DNA of 64,000 nucleotides, taken from Chloroflexota bacterium. Its GTDB lineage: Bacteria > Chloroflexota > Anaerolineae > B4-G1 > SLSP01. The stretch covers positions 224,315 to 288,314 of the forward strand of contig JAIOAX010000002.1 in assembly GCA_019873645.1 (NCBI GenBank), written 5' to 3'. Below the pieces are notes generated by a model. That model did not search any database. It saw only the letters and a list, made by a program, of their open reading frames with translations, and was not told where the DNA came from. Of the stretch, positions 36,903 to 45,369 are shown one piece after another. Both the position numbers and the translations under genes were made by a program. How positions within the stretch are numbered: the stretch's first letter is position 1; each line of letters opens with the position of its first letter.

Positions 36903-38747
36903 TTATTCGACCGTCACACTTTTCGCCAGATTGCGTGGCTGATCTACATCCGCGCCCCGGCGGACGGCCATGGCGTAGGCCAGCCATTGCAAGGGGATGA
37001 TGTTGAGTACCGGCGCGAGGAACTGCGGCGCGGCCGGCACTTCTAGCACGTAGTCCGCCTTGCTGCGCGCGATCTCGTCGCCCTCTTGCAGCAGACCGAT
37101 GACCGTTCCGTTGCGCGCTTTTACCTGCTCCATCTGGCTGATCATCTTGTCGTAGACGTTGTCGCGCGGGGCCACGGTAACGACAGGCATAACTTCGTCA
37201 ATGAGCGCGATGGGGCCATGCTTCATTTCTCCGGCGGGATAGCCTTCGGCGTGAATGTAAGAGATTTCTTTGAGCTTGAGCGCGCCTTCCAGCGCCACCG
37301 GATAGTTGAGGCCGCGCCCCAGGAAGAGGAAATGCTCACGTTTGAAGAAAATCTCGGCCAATTCATCGTAAATCGGCAGCGGTTCGGAAACGCGCCCCAC
37401 CAGATCGGGTAAGCGCGCCAGGTCGTTCACCGCACGGCGCAACACTTCCGCCGGAAGCGTCTCCCGCAGTTGCCCCAGGTGCAGTGCCAACAGGTACAGG
37501 TCCACCAGGCTCGCCGTAAAAGCCTTCGTCGTCGCCACACCGATTTCCAGGCCGGCCTGCATCAGGATATAGCCATCGGCCAGACGGTGCGCTTGACTGC
37601 CGATGACGTTGACGATGGACCACAACTTTGCACCGTACTCGCGCCCCGCCTCCATAGCGGCCAGCGTGTCCACCGTCTCGCCGGATTGGGTGATTGCCAA
37701 CAGCGCCGTCGTCGGTGTGATCAGCGGATTGCGATAGCGGAACTCCGAACCGTAATCCACCTCGACCGGCACACGCGCCAGCGTCTCGAGCATAAATTTG
37801 CCGACCAATCCGGCGTGATAGGAAGAGCCGCACGCCGCGATGATGACGCGATCCAGCTTCTGTGCTTCGGACGGCGTCAGCGGCACGCTATCGAGCACCA
37901 CGCGCCCGCGGTGAAAATCCACGCGCCCGCGAATCGTATCGGTGATGGCGCGAGGCTGCTCTGAAATCTCCTTCTGCATAAAGTGCCGATAGGGGCCTTT
38001 TTCCGCCGATACTGGATCCCAGGGGATGGTGTGAACCCGCGCCTGAACCGGCTTACCCTCAAAAGTAAAGATCGCCACGCCAGCGCGGGTAACACGCGCC
38101 ATCTGCCGATTTTCCAAAAAGATGACGTTGCGGGTGTATTCGAGGATCGCGGGGATATCGGAGGCGACGAACATCTCGCCGTCGCCGATGCCAATCACGA
38201 TCCCGCCGGCGTTCCCCAGGCGCGCCACCACCAGGCTCTCCGGCTCCTGTGGGCTGAGAAAGACGAAGGCGCTGGCCCCCTGAATCGCCGGCAAGGTGCG
38301 CTGCACCGCCGTCAACAGGTCGGCACCGCCGGCCAGATAGCCATCCACCAGATGCGCCGCCACTTCGGTATCGGTTTCGGAGTTGAAGGAGATGCCCTCG
38401 GCGGCCATCTCCTGACGCAGTTCGGCGTAGTTTTCGATGATGCCATTGTGGACGACGGCCACCCGTCCGTTGCGCCCCACATGCGGGTGGGCGTTGAATT
38501 CCGTCACCCCGCCGTGCGTGGCCCAGCGCGTGTGTCCGATCCCAATCGTACCGACAAGCGGCTTTTGATACAACCGCTCTTGCAGGTTGCTCAACTTGCC
38601 GACAGCGCGCTCAACCTCGATGCCGCCGTTAGCATGTAAGACGGCGACGCCGGCAGAGTCATAGCCGCGATATTCCAGCTTTTTCAGTCCCCCCAACACA
38701 ATCAGCGCCGCCTGCCGCGGCCCGACATAGCCAACAATGCCACACAT
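36903..38747 (-). CDS. glmS: Glutamine--fructose-6-phosphate aminotransferase (isomerizing)
   Basis: GlmS makes glucosamine 6-phosphate for cell-wall and amino-sugar synthesis. The 614-residue protein starts with the Cys2 nucleophile ('MCGIVGYVG'), has the glutaminase domain (to about 240), two SIS domains and the usual end 'DVDQPRNLAKSVTVE'. AAGGAGG lies 7 bp before the ATG. The long leader contains a glmS ribozyme (39026-39214), so GlcN6P is expected to repress the mRNA. Confidence 0.97.
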   Translation of the reverse strand: MCGIVGYVGPRQAALIVLGGLKKLEYRGYDSAGVAVLHANGGIEVERAVGKLSNLQERLYQKPLVGTIGIGHTRWATHGGVTEFNAHPHVGRNGRVAVVHNGIIENYAELRQEMAAEGISFNSETDTEVAAHLVDGYLAGGADLLTAVQRTLPAIQGASAFVFLSPQEPESLVVARLGNAGGIVIGIGDGEMFVASDIPAILEYTRNVIFLENRQMARVTRAGVAIFTFEGKPVQARVHTIPWDPVSAEKGPYRHFMQKEISEQPRAITDTIRGRVDFHRGRVVLDSVPLTPSEAQKLDRVIIAACGSSYHAGLVGKFMLETLARVPVEVDYGSEFRYRNPLITPTTALLAITQSGETVDTLAAMEAGREYGAKLWSIVNVIGSQAHRLADGYILMQAGLEIGVATTKAFTASLVDLYLLALHLGQLRETLPAEVLRRAVNDLARLPDLVGRVSEPLPIYDELAEIFFKREHFLFLGRGLNYPVALEGALKLKEISYIHAEGYPAGEMKHGPIALIDEVMPVVTVAPRDNVYDKMISQMEQVKARNGTVIGLLQEGDEIARSKADYVLEVPAAPQFLAPVLNIIPLQWLAYAMAVRRGADVDQPRNLAKSVTVE

Positions 38748-38799
38748 GAGTAACCTCCTTTTTATGTTTGTTAAATGCTTGAAGGCACATTTTTGCAGT

Positions 38800-38860
38800 C
38801 AGCAGATTAAGCACTGTAAACCGGCTGAAATCCGCTTAATCTGCTAAATCCGCTGATAAA
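38800..38860. repeat. AGCAGATTA-type inverted pair
   Basis: CAGCAGATTAAG and, inverted, CTTAATCTGCTAAATCCGCT flank a short spacer. They belong to the dispersed family seen at 5240, 11063, 32710, 39381, 47060 and 60814. Confidence 0.6.
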
Positions 38861-38956
38861 AAATGGCTGTTTTAACATACGCCCCCTGCACGAGCAACAC
38901 GCGCAGCCACACGCCATGTCCAATCCGAACATGCGTCATCCACTTGCCCGCTCCTA

Positions 38957-38998
38957 GCTGCTCGCTGACGGCTGATAGCTGACGGCTGAAAGCTAACA
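38957..38998. repeat. GCTGACG/GCTGATA heptamer array
   Basis: Five to six 7-bp words inside the glmS leader, of the same kind as other leader arrays. Confidence 0.6.
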
Positions 38999-39025
38999 AC
39001 AGGGATAGCCACCCACCCGCGGAAG

Positions 39026-39214
39026 GTGGGGCAGCCTTACCGCACTTTTGTCCCGCCGGTTGCCCAACGGTTTTGTGATGCGGCTTTCTCAATTTGGGGG
39101 GACATTGGAGAGGAGCAGGCTGTGCCCCTGGCGGTATCCGCCGAAAATCCGGCGCGGGCCGGACATGTTCGATAAACCGCCGCCTCGTCACCCGGTCAGG
39201 CCGGGTCAGGCGCT
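39026..39214 (-). ncRNA. glmS self-cleaving ribozyme
   Basis: On the reverse strand the RNA begins A|GCGCC (cleavage expected between 39214 and 39213), then a P2-type hairpin (GACCCGG..CCGGGT). The conserved core follows: GACGAGG, GTTTATCGA and TTCGGCGGAT. The P2.1 arms pair as GGCGGT/ACCGCC, where Bacillus and Thermoanaerobacter have GGGG/CCTCC-like pairs, so the change is compensated. A 3' domain follows with a stem AGCCGCA..TGCGGTAAGGCT. A 20-nt hairpin insert (CCGGC..GCCGG) between ATCGA and TTCGGCGG is unusual. It lies in the glmS leader on the glmS strand. The 3' boundary is approximate. Confidence 0.88.
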
Positions 39215-39380
39215 GGCGTCCCCGCAGTTATGCGCGCTTCTCGATAGACACCACCTCCTTACCTTCTCTCTGGCAACTTCAAGTTCAGCCACATAGAGAA
39301 CGCAGCGACCGAACAAAGCCATATCGGCTGGTGTGAGATGTTAGCCCACCCATTGGCAAATCAGATACGTCAACCGACTG

Positions 39381-39410
39381 AAATCTGCTTAATCTGCTAA
39401 ATCCACTGAC
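39381..39410. repeat. AGCAGATTA-type repeat upstream of the ribozyme
   Basis: CTGCTTAATCTGCTAAATCC-type words lie between the glmS promoter and the ribozyme. Confidence 0.55.
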
Positions 39411-39424
39411 TATGTCTGTAGATT

Positions 39425-39452
39425 AGTATATCAAACTATCCGTAATTGCCAA
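39425..39452 (-). promoter_or_regulatory. Probable glmS promoter
   Basis: TTGGCA (39447-39452), 16-bp spacer, TATACT (39425-39430) on the reverse strand, at the 3' end of the upstream gene. Transcription would start about 200 nt before the ribozyme cleavage site. Confidence 0.6.
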
Positions 39453-40735
39453 TCCCCTGCTATCTGCGCCGCAAGTACCACGCGGTTGCCGGTCGCCGCG
39501 CGAATGTCCGTAGCCGTTTTTCCATCTAGCGACACCCCATCTGGCCCGCGGAAAATCTCATCCGGCAACACGATGACATCGGCCGGCGCATACTCACGCA
39601 AGGCTGAAAGGATGTCCGCCACTGTGAGCAGACCGGCCACCGTCACCGTCTCGCCAAAGGCGCGGTTGGGGACGGCGACCACGTCCACCGCCAAACCCGT
39701 CGCAGCGGCGAACGCGCGCGCCTGGGCCTGCAAGACCGGCGCGAACAGCATCCCCGTCACCCATAGTTGACGCGGCCCGCCGAGTTGCGCTAAAGCGGCC
39801 TGCAGCACCGGCCAACGATCCAGGAACAGCCGCACCATCCCCACGCCGTTTTCGATGAGCGCCGGCAGGCGTCCATCATACTCTTCCAGCGGGGGGACCG
39901 CGATGCCGGCACGCAGAAACCATTCATCCGAGGGGTAGACGAAATTGATGTCCAGGGTCTCGCGCAGACGTGCCTGCCACGCCAGCGTTTGCGTTAGCAC
40001 CGCAGCGGCTTCGGCGTCAGTGTAAGGGCGCACATGGGGATTGTGCCAGCGTGTCATGCCAACCGGCACAACGGTTAAATCGGCGACCGCCGGATGCAAG
40101 GCGGCCAGGTCTGCAATTGTACGGTCGAGGTGTGCGCCGTCGTTCCGCCCCGGCACGAGCACCGCCTGTGTGTGCATTTCAATGCCGATTTTCGCCAGGC
40201 GCGCGAGCTGGTCGAGAATCTGTCCGGCATGCGGATTGTGCATCAGCCCCACGCGCACATCCGGCTCGGTCGCGTGGACTGAAATATAGAGTGGACTGAG
40301 GTATTGTTCCGCGATCCGCTCCCAGTCCTGTTCATCCAGGTTGGTGAGGGTGATGTAATTGCCATGGAGGAAAGAGAGGCGATAGTCGTCATCTTTGACA
40401 TACAAGGGCGCCCGCAATCCCGGCGCCATCTGCGAAACAAAACAGAAGTCACAGTTGTTGCGGCACGCGCGGATTTTGCCATCGAACAACTCCGTATCAA
40501 ACGTCAACCCCAGCGGCTGCCCGTAGCGGCGCGCAGCGTGCAGAGTGATTTGGCGTCCGTCCCGCTCCACCAGGAATTCCAGTTCCGGCTCGGCGGCGTA
40601 AATCTGCACGTCAATCACGTCACGCAGCCGTGTACCGTTGAGCGCCAACAGCAAGTCGTTTGCGTGCACCCCGGCCCGCGCCGCCACGCTACGAGGCGCA
40701 ACGCCTGTGATCCGTGCAGGATGATAGACAGTCAT
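39431..40735 (-). CDS. DUF512 radical-SAM-like protein with PDZ domain
   Basis: The 434-residue protein has an N-terminal PDZ-like domain (about 1-70), a cysteine motif 'CRNNCDFCF' (CxxxCxxC), 'LHGNYITLTNLDEQDWERI' and the C-terminal DUF512 region. Proteins of this family are radical-SAM-like with an Fe-S cluster and their reaction is unknown. It lies upstream of glmS and 27 bp downstream of guaA on the same strand. Confidence 0.85.
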   Translation of the reverse strand: MTVYHPARITGVAPRSVAARAGVHANDLLLALNGTRLRDVIDVQIYAAEPELEFLVERDGRQITLHAARRYGQPLGLTFDTELFDGKIRACRNNCDFCFVSQMAPGLRAPLYVKDDDYRLSFLHGNYITLTNLDEQDWERIAEQYLSPLYISVHATEPDVRVGLMHNPHAGQILDQLARLAKIGIEMHTQAVLVPGRNDGAHLDRTIADLAALHPAVADLTVVPVGMTRWHNPHVRPYTDAEAAAVLTQTLAWQARLRETLDINFVYPSDEWFLRAGIAVPPLEEYDGRLPALIENGVGMVRLFLDRWPVLQAALAQLGGPRQLWVTGMLFAPVLQAQARAFAAATGLAVDVVAVPNRAFGETVTVAGLLTVADILSALREYAPADVIVLPDEIFRGPDGVSLDGKTATDIRAATGNRVVLAAQIAGDWQLRIV

Positions 40736-40762
40736 CGAAATACTCGTTTCTCCCCTTACGTC

Positions 40763-42298
40763 TCATTCCCATTCAATCGTCGCCGGCGGCTTGCTGCTTA
40801 TGTCGTAGACCACCCGGTTGACGCCAGGAACTTCGTTGACGATGCGATTGGAAACGCGCCCCAGCAATTCGTAGGGCAGAGGCGTCCAGGCGGCGGTCAT
40901 AAAATCGTCGGTGGTGACGGCGCGCAAGGCGATAACGTTGGCATACGTGCGTCCGTCGCCCATCACGCCGACGCTGCGCACTGGCAAGAGCACGGCAAAA
41001 GCCTGCGCCGTCTGGCGATAGAGGCCGGCGCTCCACAGTTCTTCCAGGAAGATCGCGTCGGCAGCTTGAAGTGTGGCGACGCGCTCACGGGTGACTTCGC
41101 CCAGGATGCGCACCGCCAGACCCGGCCCGGGAAACGGATGCCGCCAGATGAGCTTTTCCGGCAACCCCAGGGCGAGGCCCACCTGACGGACTTCGTCCTT
41201 GAACAGGTCACGCAGCGGCTCAACCAGGGTCAGGTGCATATCTTCCGGCAGCCCGCCGACATTATGATGCGACTTGATGCGCTGTGCATGCGCGCTGCCG
41301 GCGCTTTCGATGACATCGGGGTAAATGGTGCCCTGTGCCAAAAAACGCGCGTCGTTCAGCCGGCGCGCTTCGGCCTCGAACACGCGGATGAACTGCTCGC
41401 CGATGATGCGGCGTTTCTGCTCCGGGTCGGCGACGCCGGCCAGCGCGTCCAGGAAACGGTCGGCGGCGTCTACCATCACTAAATGCATGTGCAGGGCTTC
41501 CTGAAACGTGGCCTTGACCTGCGCGGCTTCGTCGCGCCGCAACAAGCCGGTATCTACAAAGATGCACGTGAGTTGCTCGCCGACGGCTTTGTGAACCAGC
41601 GCCGCCGTCACGGCGCTATCTACGCCGCCGCTTAACCCACACACCACCTGTCCATCGCCGACTTGCGCACGGATGCGCTCGACCACCTCATCAATAAACG
41701 CGCCCGGCGTCCAGGTACCGCTACAACCACAGACATCGTAGAGAAAATGCCGCAACATAGTCGCGCCGTTGGGAGTGTGCTGCACCTCCGGGTGGAACTG
41801 TACGCCGTACACCCGTTCTGTGGCGTCCCCCATCGCAGCCACGATGTTGCCGGCGCTGCGCGCCAACACCCGAAATCCCGGCGGCAGCGTCTCTACACGG
41901 TCGCCGTGGCTCATCCACACGGCCTGATGCGCCGCCAATCCGGCAAACAAAGCATCCACTTCCAGGATTTCCACTTCGGCAGGGCCGTATTCGCGTTCGA
42001 GGCCGGGGACGACTTTTCCACCCAGCGCGTGGGCCAGCACTTGCATACCATAACAGATGCCCAGGAGCGGCACCTGCATACGGAGAACGTAATCAGGTAG
42101 TCCGGGCGCGCCAGCATCATAGACGCTATTCGGCCCGCCGGAGAGGATGATGCCGCGTGGCCGACGGGCCAGGATTTCCACCGCGGCCACATCCCAGGGC
42201 AAAATTTCGGCGTAGACATGCTGCTCCCGCACCCGCCGGGCAATCAATTGTGTATACTGCGAACCATAATCCAGAATGACGACCGTTTCTCGTTGCAC
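40763..42298 (-). CDS. guaA: GMP synthase (glutamine-hydrolysing)
   Basis: GuaA converts XMP to GMP. The 511-residue protein has a class I glutaminase (Cys in 'GICYGMQ', His/Glu in 'GVQFHPEV'), the ATP pyrophosphatase P-loop 'SGGVDSA' and the C-terminal dimerisation domain ending 'KPPATIEWE'. It is 45 bp downstream of xpt, so the two purine genes are probably one operon. No purine riboswitch was recognised in the xpt leader. Confidence 0.97.
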   Translation of the reverse strand: MQRETVVILDYGSQYTQLIARRVREQHVYAEILPWDVAAVEILARRPRGIILSGGPNSVYDAGAPGLPDYVLRMQVPLLGICYGMQVLAHALGGKVVPGLEREYGPAEVEILEVDALFAGLAAHQAVWMSHGDRVETLPPGFRVLARSAGNIVAAMGDATERVYGVQFHPEVQHTPNGATMLRHFLYDVCGCSGTWTPGAFIDEVVERIRAQVGDGQVVCGLSGGVDSAVTAALVHKAVGEQLTCIFVDTGLLRRDEAAQVKATFQEALHMHLVMVDAADRFLDALAGVADPEQKRRIIGEQFIRVFEAEARRLNDARFLAQGTIYPDVIESAGSAHAQRIKSHHNVGGLPEDMHLTLVEPLRDLFKDEVRQVGLALGLPEKLIWRHPFPGPGLAVRILGEVTRERVATLQAADAIFLEELWSAGLYRQTAQAFAVLLPVRSVGVMGDGRTYANVIALRAVTTDDFMTAAWTPLPYELLGRVSNRIVNEVPGVNRVVYDISSKPPATIEWE

Positions 42299-42343
42299 GC
42301 CAGGTTCCCTCCAATGACGAATGAGTGAATGGCAAGTTACGAA

Positions 42344-42934
42344 TTACGGATCACGCTTTTCATCGGCGAAGATGATGGTGCCGTCGTCGCGCATCTCGTC
42401 AATGATGACCAGCGACTCGATGGGGACGCCCAAAGGCGACAACAACTCTCGTCCGCCTTCAAAAGACTTCTCAACCAGCGTACCGATGCCCACCAGCGTT
42501 GCCCCGGCATCTTGCACGATCCGCGCCATGGCCGCGATGGTCTGGCCGGTCGCCAGGAAATCGTCAATGATGAGCACCCGGTCGCCCGCCGCAATAAATT
42601 CCGGCGACACCATCAGCGAAACCTGCCCGCCTTTGGTGTGCGAGGGAGCGAACTCCACCAACACCGGCTCCTTCATTGTCACCGGCTTGTGTTTGCGGGC
42701 ATAAACCAGCGGCACCCCCAACGCATACGCCGTCGCCATTGCCGGGATGATGCCCGACACCTCGGCTGTGAGCACGCGCGTCGGCGCAGCAGCCGCAAAA
42801 CGCCGTGAAAACTCGGCGCCGGCCTCCAACATCAATGTCGCATCTACTTGATGATTGATCACACTGTCAATCTTGAGGATGCCCCCTCCCAAATTCTTCC
42901 CCTCCTGCCGAATACGCGCTTTCAAACTTTCCAT
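42344..42934 (-). CDS. xpt: Xanthine phosphoribosyltransferase
   Basis: Xpt salvages xanthine to XMP, which GuaA then aminates to GMP. The 196-residue protein has the PRPP-binding motif 'VLIIDDFLATGQT', the opening 'LKARIRQEGKNLGGGILKID' and 'NHQVDATLM', all typical. GGAGGAGG lies 5 bp before the ATG. It is followed by guaA. Confidence 0.95.
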   Translation of the reverse strand: MESLKARIRQEGKNLGGGILKIDSVINHQVDATLMLEAGAEFSRRFAAAAPTRVLTAEVSGIIPAMATAYALGVPLVYARKHKPVTMKEPVLVEFAPSHTKGGQVSLMVSPEFIAAGDRVLIIDDFLATGQTIAAMARIVQDAGATLVGIGTLVEKSFEGGRELLSPLGVPIESLVIIDEMRDDGTIIFADEKRDP

Positions 42935-42944
42935 AGCCTCCTCC

Positions 42945-42992
42945 CTTAAATAGTCTGTAGCCCATAGTCGGGTAGTCCTTAAGTCTAATCGT
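42945..42992. repeat. ATAGTCT-type heptamer words in xpt leader
   Basis: Degenerate 7-8 bp words (ATAGTCT, ATAGTCG, GTAGTCC, AAGTCTA) fill the xpt leader. A TGTTATGAT extended -10 lies just upstream (about 43001-43009, reverse strand). Confidence 0.5.
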
Positions 42993-43040
42993 CTTTCTTA
43001 ATCATAACATAGATTCGCGGATTGACATTTCTTGAAAGAC

Positions 43041-43069
43041 TTGCTTTGCTTTTTATTAACAAGTATGGT
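43041..43069 (+). promoter_or_regulatory. Promoter of the small membrane protein gene
   Basis: TTGCTT (43041-43046), 17-bp spacer, TATGGT (43064-43069), about 35 bp before the start at 43105. Confidence 0.5.
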
Positions 43070-43104
43070 AACATATTTTTATCGTTAATCTGCGGAGGTG
43101 AACA

Positions 43105-43728
43105 ATGACCGTGCAAACTGTAGAATCCGAAAACAAGCCGAAAGGACGCAATACCATCGGCAAGCTGTGGAATGCTTTCAAAAACATTGCCATCATCTTC
43201 TCATTTATCGTCAACTTCGTCCTGGTGCTGGTATTACTGCTGTCACCCGGCCCGGTGTTTATGGCAAAAAGCCAGGTCGCCGAGCCATTGCTGCTTAACC
43301 TGGACGGTGCGTTTGCTGCATTAGGCAGGACGGTGATCCGCTCGACGGTTTACATCACCGATACAATGCCGGTGGTGTTCGATTTGCCGTTAGCGCAGAA
43401 CACCCAGGTCGTGCTGGTCGCGCCTGTGCCGCTTCAGGCGCCGGCCACATTCGTTTTGCCGGGCGGTGGCGGCGCGATCAACGGCACCGTTCAACTTGCT
43501 CTACCCCAAGGTATGGCCTTGCCGGTGGCGCTCAACCTGATGGTTCCCGTTAGCACAACAGTGCCGGTGATTATGCAAGTGCCTGTCGAAATCCCCCTGG
43601 CCGAGGCCGGGATGGCGCCGGCAATCGAACAACTGCGGGGCGTTTTCTGGCCCATCACAGGGGCGTTGCAAAGTCTACCCGATACCCCCGAAGAATTCAT
43701 CCAGCAGGCCACGCAGAGCCAAAAATGA
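43105..43728 (+). CDS. Single-pass membrane protein of unknown function
   Basis: The 207-residue protein has a polar N-terminus, one transmembrane helix (about 27-50, 'NIAIIFSFIVNFVLVLVLLL') and an extracellular part rich in Val, Pro and Leu with beta-like repeats ('PVVFDLPLAQNTQVVLVAPV', then 'LPVALNLMVPVSTTVPVIMQ'). I do not recognise a family. It overlaps the methyltransferase gene downstream by 4 bp (ATGA), so the two are translationally coupled. GGAGG lies 7 bp upstream of the ATG. Confidence 0.75.
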   Translation: MTVQTVESENKPKGRNTIGKLWNAFKNIAIIFSFIVNFVLVLVLLLSPGPVFMAKSQVAEPLLLNLDGAFAALGRTVIRSTVYITDTMPVVFDLPLAQNTQVVLVAPVPLQAPATFVLPGGGGAINGTVQLALPQGMALPVALNLMVPVSTTVPVIMQVPVEIPLAEAGMAPAIEQLRGVFWPITGALQSLPDTPEEFIQQATQSQK

Positions 43729-44624
43729 CTTCCACGCCCCCGATTTGTAACTACGAAGGCTCCCGCTACAGCACGGAGTTTTGGAATACCTCGCGTGCTT
43801 ATGAAGACGCCGCCGAACGGGTGGCGATGCGCGCGTTGCTCCCGCCACAAGGCCGCATGCTCATCGAAATCGGCGCGGGGTTCGGGCGCATGGCCGACCT
43901 GTATGCCGGTTACGAGACGGTGGTGCTCTTCGATTATGCCCACACGCAGTTGGCCCAGGCTGTAGAGCGTCTTGGAGAGTGCGGCGTCAACGGACGCCCG
44001 CGTTATCTCTTTGTCCAGGGGGATTTCTACCGTTTGCCGTTCGTCGCCGGGCTTTTTGATACGGTGACGATGGTGCGCACCCTGCACCACGCCGCCGACG
44101 CGCCGGCCGTGCTGCGCGGCATCGCTGATGTGCTGGGGCCGGGAGGAACCTTCGTTCTGGAATTTGCCAATAAACAAAACCTCAAGGCTATCGCGCGTTA
44201 TCTGCTCCGCCGCCAAAGCTGGTCTCCCTTTGACCTTGAACCGGTGGAGTTTGTGGCCCTCAACTTTGACTTTCATCCTCGCTGGATGTGGGCGCAATTG
44301 GAACAAGTCGGGCTGCGCCGCGAAGCCGTGCGCACAGTCTCGCACTTCCGCATCGGCCTGCTGAAACGCCTGATTCCCACGCGCCTCCTGACGGCGTTGG
44401 ACGCCCTGTTACAGCCCACCGGCGCGCTCTGGCAGCTCAGTCCCAGCGTCTTCACGCGCGCGCGGGCCGGTATGGGAAAAACCGCATCTCCCACAGGCGC
44501 GTTTTTCCGCTGCCCGGCCTGCGGTGAACCGTTGGGCGCGCCCCCGCAAGCCGAATTTCGCTGTACCTGCGGCAAGGTATGGCGATGTGAAGGGGCCATT
44601 TACAACTTCCGCGACGGCGATTGA
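43725..44624 (+). CDS. SAM-dependent methyltransferase with C-terminal zinc ribbon
   Basis: The 299-residue protein has the class I motif I 'IEIGAGFGRMADLY', a later 'TVTMVRTLHHAADAPAVLRG' and a C-terminal zinc ribbon ('CPACGEPL..CTCGKVWRC'). The substrate is unknown. It has the same fold order as the product of the gene at 46226, which also ends in a zinc ribbon. It is translationally coupled to the membrane-protein gene before it. Confidence 0.85.
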   Translation: MTSTPPICNYEGSRYSTEFWNTSRAYEDAAERVAMRALLPPQGRMLIEIGAGFGRMADLYAGYETVVLFDYAHTQLAQAVERLGECGVNGRPRYLFVQGDFYRLPFVAGLFDTVTMVRTLHHAADAPAVLRGIADVLGPGGTFVLEFANKQNLKAIARYLLRRQSWSPFDLEPVEFVALNFDFHPRWMWAQLEQVGLRREAVRTVSHFRIGLLKRLIPTRLLTALDALLQPTGALWQLSPSVFTRARAGMGKTASPTGAFFRCPACGEPLGAPPQAEFRCTCGKVWRCEGAIYNFRDGD

Positions 44625-44639
44625 AATCGTCCGCATCCG

Positions 44640-44668
44640 TTGACAATAATATCGTAATATGATAATAT
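44640..44668 (+). promoter_or_regulatory. higBA promoter, probably giving a leaderless mRNA
   Basis: A perfect TTGACA (44640-44645), 17-bp spacer and TAATAT (44663-44668). The GTG start of higB is 7 bp after the -10, where transcription should begin. TATC/GATA half-sites within the spacer may form the HigA operator. Confidence 0.7.
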
Positions 44669-44674
44669 GCAGAT

Positions 44675-44959
44675 GTGATAGAGTCCTTCGCATCCAAAGA
44701 AACCGAGAAAATCTTTCAAGGCGAAATTTCAAAGAAACTGCCTCTTGATATTCAGCGCACAGCGCGTCGCAAGTTACTCTATATGGACGAAGCCGAAAAC
44801 TTACAGGACATTCAAGCCGTCCCCGGCAATCGGCTGGAAAAGTTGAAAGGCGATCGAGCTGGTCAATATAGCATTCGCATCAACGATCAATGGCGGATTT
44901 GTTTTGAGTGGGTTGCAAATAAGGCCCGAAACGTTGAGATTGTAGGCTACCATGTGTGA
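44675..44959 (+). CDS. higB: HigB-type toxin (RelE superfamily)
   Basis: The 94-residue protein fits the HigB/killer family: 'LLYMDEAENLQDIQAVPGNR' then 'LEKLKGDRAGQYSIRINDQW' and 'RICFEW'. HigB toxins cut mRNA on the ribosome. GTG 44675 is the only plausible start and sits at the predicted transcription start, so there is no ribosome-binding site. The antitoxin gene follows 13 bp later. Confidence 0.9.
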   Translation: MIESFASKETEKIFQGEISKKLPLDIQRTARRKLLYMDEAENLQDIQAVPGNRLEKLKGDRAGQYSIRINDQWRICFEWVANKARNVEIVGYHV

Positions 44960-44972
44960 AGAGAGTTGATTT

Positions 44973-45281
44973 ATGGATACCCAACTGTCCCCTATTCATC
45001 CTGGTGAAATCCTATTGGAAGACTTCATAAAACCCCTGGGCATCAGCCGGTACCGATTGGCAAAAGATATTGGTGTGTCTCCGATTCGGATTAGCCAGAT
45101 TATTCGCGGTGAACGCTCGATTACAGTAGATACCGCCATGCGCTTGGCGCGTTATTTTGGCACCAGTGCGGCTGTCTGGCTGCGTTTGCAGGCCCGTTAC
45201 GATCTGGAGTCGGTGCAGGCAAGTCTGGGACCGCGCATCGAACAGGAAGTCAAGGTACTCAATGAAGCCTTGCCCGCATAA
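44973..45281 (+). CDS. higA: HigA-type antitoxin (XRE family)
   Basis: The 102-residue protein opens 'PIHPGEILLEDFIKPLGISR' and has an XRE helix-turn-helix ('VSPIRISQIIRGERSITVDT'), the classic HigA form. It should bind HigB and repress the higBA promoter. The toxin-first order is normal for higBA. GAGAG precedes the ATG. Confidence 0.92.
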   Translation: MDTQLSPIHPGEILLEDFIKPLGISRYRLAKDIGVSPIRISQIIRGERSITVDTAMRLARYFGTSAAVWLRLQARYDLESVQASLGPRIEQEVKVLNEALPA

Positions 45282-45310
45282 AAGAGGGGTGAGCTAACAC
45301 GCGCTTCATC

Positions 45311-45340
45311 TGACGCCGCTCCGCTGTGCTTTGCGGCGCA
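45311..45340 (+). terminator. Hairpin downstream of higA
   Basis: TGACGCCGC and GCGGCGCA can pair around a 13-base loop, about 30 bp after the higA stop. There is no T-run. Confidence 0.4.
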
Positions 45341-45357
45341 GGTGAAGTCCGTTTAGG

Positions 45358-45363
45358 TATAAT
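45358..45363 (+). promoter_or_regulatory. TATAAT -10 element of a leaderless gene
   Basis: A perfect TATAAT ends 7 bp before the GTG start of the membrane-protein gene at 45370, so the mRNA may begin at its start codon. The -35 is unclear. Confidence 0.5.
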
Positions 45364-45369
45364 GACGCC

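Larger units (their letters stand above)
38748..39025. other. glmS leader downstream of the ribozyme
   Basis: About 280 bp between ribozyme and glmS. It holds AGCAGATTA-type repeats (38800-38860), a GCTGACG/GCTGATA heptamer array (38957-38998) and a CCCCACC/GGGTGGG hairpin at the ribozyme's edge. No gene is seen; the 115-residue ORF across it overlaps the ribozyme and is rejected. Confidence 0.6.

Noticed and set aside
38844..39191. A 115-residue reading frame upstream of glmS
   Set aside because: It crosses the glmS ribozyme and leader repeats and has no protein features.
42935..43100. Purine riboswitch before xpt-guaA
   Set aside because: The conserved purine-aptamer loops were not found; the leader is mainly heptamer words.
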